From JAHJGG01 sp041658785 (GTDB lineage Bacteria; Patescibacteriota; Patescibacteriia; Magasanikbacterales; UBA922), in assembly GCA_041658785.1 (NCBI GenBank), contig JBAZZL010000035.1, positions 1-11,972 on the forward strand: a stretch of 11,972 bases of DNA, written 5' to 3'. Positions 7,256-11,972 of this stretch are shown in pieces; position 1 is the stretch's first letter; the number at the start of each line of letters is the position of its first letter. The notes beneath the pieces were generated by a model that was not told the origin of the DNA, made no database searches, and saw only the letters and a program-made list of their open reading frames with translations. The position numbers and the translations under genes were made by a program.

Positions 7256-8505
7256 CCCCGCGTCAAGACATCCCAAGTCTTCTCGGCGCAACCGCTCCAG
7301 GAAAAACGTTTTACCTGTTCCAACCCTTTCTTTATTATCTCTTCCCTTAACTTTTCATTCTCGCACAAACGCTTAATCTCCGCGGCAATCGCCGCCGCGT
7401 CTGCCGCGTCAACATAAACCGCGGCCTCGCCCCCCACCTCCTCCAAACTCATTCCGCGCGCTGCCACCACCGGCGTCCCGCACGCCATCGCCTCCAACAC
7501 CGGCAGGCCGAACCCTTCGTACAAACTGGGAAATACAAACACCTCGGCCGCGTTCATCAAGTACGGCAAATCGTCTTCATCCACCCAGCCGGGGGTGACG
7601 ATGTCTTGTTTATAAGGACTTTGCTCAATGGCCGCTTGCACTTGCTCGTAACCGTGGCCTGGTTTGCCGATTAAAAGAAACTGGAAATTGGAAACTGGAA
7701 ATTGGTGGCTCTGATTTTGTTTTTTAAATAAATTAAAAGCTTTTACCATATTAATAGTATTTTTTTTCGTCTCCAGCCTGCCTATTGTCAACAAAAACGG
7801 CCTTCTAACTTTATACCTGTCTAATACTTTTTCAATTTTGTCTTCATCCTTAATTACACGGTAATTTTTATTATAACCGTGCGCTATGACAAACAACTTG
7901 TCCAACAATTTCCAGTCCCAAAGGGATCCCTTGCCGGGATTTCCAATTTCCAATTTCAATAATTCTTTTTTTGTAAACTCACTCGGTGTAATCACTTTCC
8001 AAAGCTTCTTCACCGCGAACCGCGCGGACCAGACCGAATACCATCTTTCAAACCAACTATAGCTTTCGGGAAACTTAAGCGCCGCCACATCATGAATTGT
8101 CATTATTGTCTTTTTGGGATGGACAATGGGAAATACGTGCGCCGGAATAAATAAAATATCGGGCGGACGAACTAGCATTTCCCAAGAAAGCCTGACTTGC
8201 GTCCAGAGCCGCTTCGGCGGCCAGCCGAGCACGCGTGATTCCCAATTCTCCGGCAACTCCGCCAATTCGCCCGCTAGCGGTTTATCCGAATATAACACAA
8301 TTTTTACCACCTCTTCTCCCCCCAGTTTCCAATTTCTCCCGCCACCCCGCATTGTGCGGGGCGGGACAACTTCTCCCCGACCAAGTCGGGGATCCCGCTC
8401 GCTGCGGGACAATTTCTTCAACTCTTGTATCAAAAAAAACGCGTACCATTCCACGCCGGTCTTTTGTTCATTGTTGGCGCGTGACGCGTCTATTCCAATT
8501 ATCAT
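7249..8505 (-). CDS. GT4-family glycosyltransferase with repeat-derived insertions
   Basis: This retaining GT-B glycosyltransferase most likely transfers a sugar from a nucleotide sugar to a cell-surface glycan; donor and acceptor are unknown. The chosen ATG (8503-8505, product MIIGIDASRA, 418 aa) has a good Shine-Dalgarno motif and forms an ATGA overlap with the HAD stop. A TTG at 8520 would add only five residues and lacks such support. The N-terminal domain has GIDASR (4-9) and FIPAHVFP plus TIHD (120-139). The C-terminal donor domain has TIGRLETKKN with Arg243 and Lys247, GKPGHG, and PSLYEGFGLPVLEAMACGTP, whose Glu330 and Glu338 form the GT4 E-x7-E pair. All catalytic features are intact. 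Three loops (about 33-66, 186-202 and 263-276) are encoded by palindromic or 7-bp repeat DNA and look inserted. TAG stop at 7249. Confidence 0.9.
   Translation of the reverse strand: MIIGIDASRANNEQKTGVEWYAFFLIQELKKLSRSERDPRLGRGEVVPPRTMRGGGRNWKLGGEEVVKIVLYSDKPLAGELAELPENWESRVLGWPPKRLWTQVRLSWEMLVRPPDILFIPAHVFPIVHPKKTIMTIHDVAALKFPESYSWFERWYSVWSARFAVKKLWKVITPSEFTKKELLKLEIGNPGKGSLWDWKLLDKLFVIAHGYNKNYRVIKDEDKIEKVLDRYKVRRPFLLTIGRLETKKNTINMVKAFNLFKKQNQSHQFPVSNFQFLLIGKPGHGYEQVQAAIEQSPYKQDIVTPGWVDEDDLPYLMNAAEVFVFPSLYEGFGLPVLEAMACGTPVVAARGMSLEEVGGEAAVYVDAADAAAIAAEIKRLCENEKLREEIIKKGLEQVKRFSWSGCAEKTWDVLTRGL
7677..7705. repeat. 7-bp tandem repeat array inside glycosyltransferase gene (insert 3)
   Basis: The plus strand reads GAAACTGGAAATTG twice in perfect tandem (7677-7690 and 7691-7704), that is four consecutive copies of the 7-mer GAAAYTG. 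It encodes the loop residues HQFPVSNFQF of the glycosyltransferase, between an alpha helix and the LLIGKPG strand. A 15-base stretch (7684-7698) recurs exactly, inverted, at 8322-8336 in the same gene. Confidence 0.75.
7906..7957. repeat. Palindrome flanked by the same 7-mer, inside glycosyltransferase gene (insert 2)
   Basis: A perfect 12-base palindrome AAGGGATCCCTT (7921-7932) lies between outer TCCC (7916-7919) and GGGA (7936-7939) arms. Copies of the 7-mer CAATTTC flank both sides: one at 7906-7912, and two in tandem at 7944-7950 and 7951-7957, with a variant at 7937-7943. The DNA stays in frame and encodes KLEIGNPGKGSLWDWK, between the conserved helix FTKKELLKL and the LLDKLFVIAHGY strand. 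Confidence 0.75.
8323..8409. repeat. Cluster of three short hairpins plus 7-mers inside glycosyltransferase gene (insert 1)
   Basis: Three inverted repeats follow one another: 8345-8361 (7-bp stem CCCCGCA, 3-base loop), 8375-8391 (7-bp stem CCCCGAC, 3-base loop) and 8393-8409 (6-bp stem TCCCGC, 5-base loop). The word GCGGGACAAYTTCT occurs at 8361-8374 and 8404-8417. Two 7-mers, CAGTTTC and CAATTTC (8323-8336), sit at the other edge. In frame, the whole encodes an Arg/Gly-rich low-complexity stretch (RDPRLGRGEVVPPRTMRGGG), placed between the first helix and the KIVLYSDKPL strand. These hairpins are inside a gene and have no U-tract, so they are not terminators. Confidence 0.8.
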
Positions 8506-9116
8506 ATTTTTACTCCCCAATTTGTCAGTTGTCTTTCCATGGCCTCAATATCGTTTGCCGTTTCATCGTGATAATACGTCTTGATGCCAAGATCCGCCGC
8601 GGCAATAAAATTTTCTTTGTAATTATCAATAAAAATGCACTCGCTCGCTTTTACGTCCAGCGAATCTATGGCAAATTGAAAGATGCTTTTATCTTCCTTC
8701 CCCGCGCCCACGTCGGCGGAGAGAATCAAAGCGTCAAAATATTTATCCAACTCAAACACTTGTTTTAAAACCTCAAACCGCTCTTTGGTATTGTCGGTAA
8801 TAACGCCTGTTTGGTAATTCTCTCTTAATTTTCGCGCAAGATCAAACATTTTTTGATTCTTTGGCGTCTTTCGAAATGCTTCAAAAAGTACTTCTATATC
8901 GCATTGTTTGCCAATGCACTCGCATATATCGCCCCAAATGTCTTCATACCGCTTGGTAGCGTCAATTGAAAAATCTTTTTTATACTTGCGATAACATTCA
9001 ATAAATTTCTCTTTCTTCACTCCGGTCTTTTCCTCAATATAAGACGCGGTCGTAACAGAACCGTGCGAATCAGTCGTAAGGACTCCGTCAAAATCAAAAA
9101 AAATGGCTTTAATCAT
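8502..9116 (-). CDS. HAD-family (IA-type) phosphatase
   Basis: This 204-residue haloacid-dehalogenase-fold hydrolase shows the four family motifs in order. Motif I is FFDFDGVLT with nucleophile Asp8 and acid/base Asp10. Motif II is VITDNT with Thr107. Motif III is Lys140, in GAGKEDKSIF. Motif IV is IFIDNYKENFIAAADLGI with Asp164; the usual second Asp is Asn165, a variant seen in active members. The helical stretch at about 15-90 is the cap domain. Proteins of this subgroup dephosphorylate small sugar or nucleotide phosphates. It starts 9 bases after the ribD stop and shares an ATGA overlap with the glycosyltransferase. This placement makes it a candidate for the phosphatase acting on 5-amino-6-ribitylamino-uracil 5'-phosphate in riboflavin synthesis, a step done by HAD enzymes in other bacteria. 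That role is inferred from position only; a sugar-phosphate role tied to the glycosyltransferase is the alternative. Confidence 0.88.
   Translation of the reverse strand: MIKAIFFDFDGVLTTDSHGSVTTASYIEEKTGVKKEKFIECYRKYKKDFSIDATKRYEDIWGDICECIGKQCDIEVLFEAFRKTPKNQKMFDLARKLRENYQTGVITDNTKERFEVLKQVFELDKYFDALILSADVGAGKEDKSIFQFAIDSLDVKASECIFIDNYKENFIAAADLGIKTYYHDETANDIEAMERQLTNWGVKI
8513..8518 (-). promoter_or_regulatory. Shine-Dalgarno site deciding the glycosyltransferase start
   Basis: The minus strand reads GGGGAG, then TAAAAAT, then ATGA. The seven-base spacing is ideal for the ATG at 8503-8505, and the site lies inside the last codons of the HAD gene. It is the clearest ribosome binding site in the window; the other starts have none or weak ones. 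Confidence 0.7.
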
Positions 9117-9125
9117 GCAAAATAT

Positions 9126-10259
9126 CTAATAATAATTTGCTATTGCTGTCGTCTTGACATCGGTAAATATTGATTCGACGACTATATCCCCTAATTTCAA
9201 GACTTCTCCCAACTTTTCAACTCCCTTTCCTCCCACCACACTCAATGAATCAACCCCGCCAATAATCTTTGGCGCGATATAAAATATCACTTTATCTATA
9301 ATCTTTGGATCTTTGAGAGCCGCGTCATAAAAAGCGCCGTTCACTCCTGCCCCGCCCTCAACAAAAACACTGGTAATTTTTTGTTTTGCCAAATATTCCA
9401 GCAACTTTCTGATTGATACTCTATTTTTTCCAAATGACGCGAACTCAATCATTGCTTTTTTCAGCTTTCTACGAAGCCTAACCGGAGCTTTATCCGTACA
9501 AGCGATAAAAACATTTTTGTCCCTGAATATTTTTCTTTTCAGATTAGAAGCGGACGACAAATCAACGTCAATTATCACCCGCAGCAATGGCTCGCGGCAA
9601 TATTTACCGTACGGCGCGAGTTCTGAATTATCTGCCAGCACCGTTCCCGCGCCCACCAGTACTGCGTCGCAACGGCTGCGTTCCAAACGAGAATCTTTGC
9701 GCGCCTCAACCCCGGTAATCCATTTTGATTCGCCAATCCGCGCGGCAATCTTTCCGTCCATGCTTACGGCCGCTTTTAAAATAACATACGGCAATCCAAT
9801 AGTCGCCCATTTGATAAACGGCTGGTTCATCATTTTAATTTTTTTATAAAAAATATTCTTTTTGTCCAATAATTCAACCTTAATGCCCGCTTTTCTTAAT
9901 GCCCGCGCGCCGCCGCCATTAACTTTGCTGTGAGGATCCTTCATGCCGATAACAACCTTCCGAACACCTGAAGCAATAATTTTATTCACACATGGCGGCG
10001 TTTTGCCGAAATGGCAGCACGGTTCAAGCGTTACGTACAAGGTCGCGCCGGACATTTTTTTCCCCGCGCGCCGCGCCTCCTCAAGGGCGATAACCTCCGC
10101 GTGCTCCGCGCCAGCTCGTCTATGCCATCCCTCGCCAATTATTTTCCCCTTATTGACAAGCGCCGCGCCGACTGCCGGATTCGGTGAGGTAAAACCAATT
10201 CCTTTTCGAGCAAGTTCCATCGCCCTACCCATAAATTTTTTCAATTGGGAATTGGACAT
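9126..10259 (-). CDS. ribD: Bifunctional riboflavin biosynthesis deaminase/reductase
   Basis: RibD (377 aa) deaminates the pyrimidine ring made by GTP cyclohydrolase II and then reduces the ribose with NADPH, giving 5-amino-6-ribitylamino-uracil 5'-phosphate. The N-terminal cytidine-deaminase-like domain (about 7-145) has SPNPAVGAAL (25-34), zinc ligand His53 with catalytic Glu55 (AEHAEV), and EPCCHFGKTPPC with ligands Cys81 and Cys90. The C-terminal reductase (about 155-377) has LKAAVSMDGKIA (161-172), DAVLVGAGTVLAD (198-210) and EGGAGVNGAF (301-310). Both halves look complete. ATG at 10257-10259 lacks a Shine-Dalgarno motif. Homology starts only around residue 7, and Met10 is an alternative start; the first codons contain TCCAATTCCCAATTG, like the repeat word in the glycosyltransferase gene. 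A TATAAT (10279-10284, minus strand) in the AT-rich 27-base gap has no good -35, so transcription probably comes from ribBA. Confidence 0.95.
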   Translation of the reverse strand: MSNSQLKKFMGRAMELARKGIGFTSPNPAVGAALVNKGKIIGEGWHRRAGAEHAEVIALEEARRAGKKMSGATLYVTLEPCCHFGKTPPCVNKIIASGVRKVVIGMKDPHSKVNGGGARALRKAGIKVELLDKKNIFYKKIKMMNQPFIKWATIGLPYVILKAAVSMDGKIAARIGESKWITGVEARKDSRLERSRCDAVLVGAGTVLADNSELAPYGKYCREPLLRVIIDVDLSSASNLKRKIFRDKNVFIACTDKAPVRLRRKLKKAMIEFASFGKNRVSIRKLLEYLAKQKITSVFVEGGAGVNGAFYDAALKDPKIIDKVIFYIAPKIIGGVDSLSVVGGKGVEKLGEVLKLGDIVVESIFTDVKTTAIANYY

Positions 10260-10286
10260 TTTATTAAAAATTAGATAAATTATAAA

Positions 10287-11495
10287 TTAGACATTGCGAA
10301 GCGTGTGCCCCAATTTTTCTTTTTTGGTCTGAAGATATTTTCTATTCACCCCATTCGGCTCGACCTCAAGCGGCATCTGCTCAACTATTTCTAATCCATA
10401 ACCTTCTATCCCGCCCATTTTTTTGGGATTGTTTGTCATTAGTCTAACCTTTTGTAATCCTAAATCAACCAGAATCTGAGCGCCGATTCCATACTCCCGT
10501 AAATCTTCCGGAAAACCAAGCGCCTGATTCGCTTCAACTGTATCCAACCCTTTTTTGTGCTGTAATTCATAAGCCTTTACTTTGTTGATGAGCCCAATTC
10601 CCCGGCCCTCTTGCTCCATATATAATAAAACCCCGCTTCCCTCCTCTTCAATTTGTTTCATCGCTTTTTGCAGCTGGCCGCCGCAATCGCAGTGCATAGA
10701 ATCAAACAAGTCCCCGGTCAGGCATTGAGAATGTACGCGCGCCAATGTTGGTTTGCCCGGATCAATCAGGCCTTTTACCAGGGCCACATGTTCCAAATCA
10801 TGAAGTAAATCACGGTAAACCCGCATTTGCCAGACACCTGTTTTTGTTTGCAAATCTGTTTCTGCCACCAATTCAATAAACTTTTCATGGCGGCGGCGAT
10901 AAGCAATTATGTCCGCGACAGAAACAATTATTAAATTATGTTCTTTGGCAAACTTCACCAGAGCGGGGAAACGCATCATCTTTCCATCATCATGCATGAG
11001 CTCGCTAATAATTGCGGCTGGTTTCAGTTTTGCCATCCGGCATAAATCAACAGAAGCTTCAGTATGCCCGCCGCGCCACAACACGCCGCCATTTTGCGCG
11101 CGCAATGGAAAAACATGGCCAGGGCGAGATAAATCAGCTGGTTTGGCATTGCCATCAATAGCGGTTAAAATAGTTTTTACTCTATCCGCCGCTGAAATGC
11201 CTGTATCAACTCCTTCCGCCGCCTCAATGCTTACGGTAAAAGGAGTTTCTCTTTTGGATGTATTACGCGCAACCATTGGCGGCAAATCCAATCTGTCGGC
11301 AATTATATTGTCAAGAGATAAACAAACAACGCCGCCGGTGCGGCGAATGATAAAGGCCATTTTTTCAACGGTCGCATGCTCCGCGGCCATAACCAAGTCT
11401 CCTTCATTCTCGCGATTTTCATCGTCAACCACGATAATCATTTCCCCTTTCCGAATTGCCTCAATCGCCGCTTCAATTGTGTTAAAACTGTCCAT
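10287..11495 (-). CDS. ribBA: Bifunctional 3,4-dihydroxy-2-butanone 4-phosphate synthase / GTP cyclohydrolase II
   Basis: This 402-residue fusion makes both riboflavin precursors: the N-terminal half converts ribulose 5-phosphate to the four-carbon unit, and the C-terminal half opens GTP to the pyrimidine. RibB domain (about 1-200): DDENRENEGDL (24-34, metal-binding acidic loop), SRPGHVFPL (123-131) and GGHTEASVDL (142-151). RibA domain (about 205-400): zinc ligands Cys258, Cys269 and Cys271 in HSQCLTGD and HCDCGGQ, EQEGRGIGL (294-302), and PEDLREYGIGAQIL with Asp331 and Arg333 in the active-site positions. No key residue is missing and the length is normal. It starts 23 bases after mreB and is followed 27 bases later by ribD, so the three are probably one transcript. 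The 23-base gap is far too short for an FMN riboswitch. No clear Shine-Dalgarno motif precedes the ATG. Confidence 0.96.
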   Translation of the reverse strand: MDSFNTIEAAIEAIRKGEMIIVVDDENRENEGDLVMAAEHATVEKMAFIIRRTGGVVCLSLDNIIADRLDLPPMVARNTSKRETPFTVSIEAAEGVDTGISAADRVKTILTAIDGNAKPADLSRPGHVFPLRAQNGGVLWRGGHTEASVDLCRMAKLKPAAIISELMHDDGKMMRFPALVKFAKEHNLIIVSVADIIAYRRRHEKFIELVAETDLQTKTGVWQMRVYRDLLHDLEHVALVKGLIDPGKPTLARVHSQCLTGDLFDSMHCDCGGQLQKAMKQIEEEGSGVLLYMEQEGRGIGLINKVKAYELQHKKGLDTVEANQALGFPEDLREYGIGAQILVDLGLQKVRLMTNNPKKMGGIEGYGLEIVEQMPLEVEPNGVNRKYLQTKKEKLGHTLRNV

Positions 11496-11518
11496 AATAC
11501 GCGAACTTACCGAACATG

Positions 11519-11972
11519 TTATCTGGTCGACATCACGCTCCTCTTATAACTCTCCAGATTTTCCAAAGCAATGCCGGTCCCTTTTGCCACGCAAAGCAAT
11601 GGCTCGTCTGCGACATAACAAGCAACTCCTGTTGCTTGAGAAATAAGTTCATCCAAATTGCGCAATAAACTTGACCCTCCGCTCATGATAATGCCTTTTT
11701 CCATAACATCGGCAGACAGTTCCGGCGGGGTAACTTGCAACACTTCCTTTACCGCGTCAATCAACCCCTCCAAATCATGCTGCAGAGCTTCGGTCGTATC
11801 ATCGGAGGTTACTGCAATATTGCGGGGCAAGCCAGAAATAACATCCCTTCCTTTGACTTCCATATGCAAAGGCTTGTCCATAAACATTGCTGATCCAATC
11901 CGAATTTTTACTTCTTCGGCAGTGCGTTCGCCGATCGCCAAACCATACTTGCGGCGAATGTGTTCGGCAATT
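11519..11972 (-). CDS. mreB: Rod shape-determining protein MreB, C-terminal part
   Basis: The frame enters from the window edge and ends with TAA at 11519-11521; about 150 C-terminal residues are present, beginning IAEHIRRKYGLAIGERTAEEVK. MreB is the bacterial actin homologue that forms membrane-associated filaments guiding lateral cell-wall synthesis. The visible part covers subdomains II to I: IGERTAEEVKIRIG, the RDVISGLPRNI segment, and IIMSGGSSLLRNLDELIS (the adenosine/phosphate 2-type GG motif), followed by YVADEPLLCVAKGTGIALEN. The TTG at 11939-11941 is an internal Leu codon, not a start, because the conserved sequence continues upstream of it. mreC does not follow; ribBA comes 23 bases downstream, an unusual neighbour. 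Confidence 0.95.
   Translation of the reverse strand, partial: IAEHIRRKYGLAIGERTAEEVKIRIGSAMFMDKPLHMEVKGRDVISGLPRNIAVTSDDTTEALQHDLEGLIDAVKEVLQVTPPELSADVMEKGIIMSGGSSLLRNLDELISQATGVACYVADEPLLCVAKGTGIALENLESYKRSVMSTR

Noticed and set aside
8345..8409. GC-rich hairpins read as transcription terminators
   Set aside because: They lie inside an intact coding frame and none is followed by a T-tract on either strand.
8502..8504. TGA recoding (Gracilibacteria/SR1-type code)
   Set aside because: TGA ends the HAD gene exactly at the expected C-terminus, and the other genes use TAA or TAG with no in-frame TGA.
8506..8520. TTG at 8520 as the glycosyltransferase start, giving five more residues
   Set aside because: The ATG at 8503-8505 has GGGGAG at ideal spacing, forms an ATGA overlap with the HAD stop, and begins at the conserved MIIGIDASR.
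11496..11518. FMN riboswitch upstream of ribBA
   Set aside because: Only 23 bases separate mreB from ribBA, far less than an RFN element needs, and no RFN motif is visible.
10909..11646. 245-codon plus-strand frame opposite ribBA and mreB
   Set aside because: Fully antisense to two strongly conserved genes and spans their boundary; low-complexity Ser/Ile-rich product typical of a shadow frame.

Overview
All nine genes recognised in this window lie on the minus strand, closely spaced, so it reads from high to low coordinates. Spacing is tight: 23, 27, 9, -4, about 110, 1, 80 and 36 bases. TGA is used as a stop, Shine-Dalgarno motifs are mostly absent, the DNA polymerase delta' subunit lacks its usual zinc module, and there is an uncharacterised 1843-residue helical-repeat protein and a BNR-repeat lipoprotein. 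Together these suggest a Patescibacteria/CPR (Parcubacteria-like) genome. This is inferred from style and has not been tested by phylogeny.

Region 1 (11972 to 7249): the 3' end of mreB (rod-shape actin homologue) is followed by ribBA and ribD, which encode the early riboflavin steps, then a HAD-family phosphatase and a GT4 glycosyltransferase joined by an ATGA overlap. RibBA supplies both precursors and RibD carries out the deamination and reduction. The HAD enzyme is well placed to be the pathway's often-unassigned phosphatase. ribE and ribH are not in the window. The glycosyltransferase carries three in-frame segments built from short palindromes and a 7-bp repeated word; these look like repeat DNA domesticated into coding sequence.

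Region 2 (7248 to 1435): a good extended -10 promoter overlapping the end of the glycosyltransferase gene drives a two-gene unit. This unit is a 56-residue very basic helical protein, loosely resembling ribosomal protein uL29 and too short to appear in ordinary ORF calls, followed one base later by a giant 1843-residue protein. The giant has no visible signal peptide or membrane segment. Its centre is an 80-residue super-repeat made of three helical modules, present five times (third copy lacking its middle module, fifth copy incomplete), and it ends in a compact C-terminal domain with a Cys cluster that I do not recognise.

Region 3 (1434 to 1): holB (DNA polymerase III delta') has its own promoter, placed so that its mRNA would be leaderless. 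It is followed by the start of a lipoprotein with Asp-box (BNR/Ycf48-like) repeats, cut by the window edge.

The most notable items are the repeat-derived insertions in the glycosyltransferase, the modular giant protein with its small basic partner, and the HAD gene inside the riboflavin cluster.
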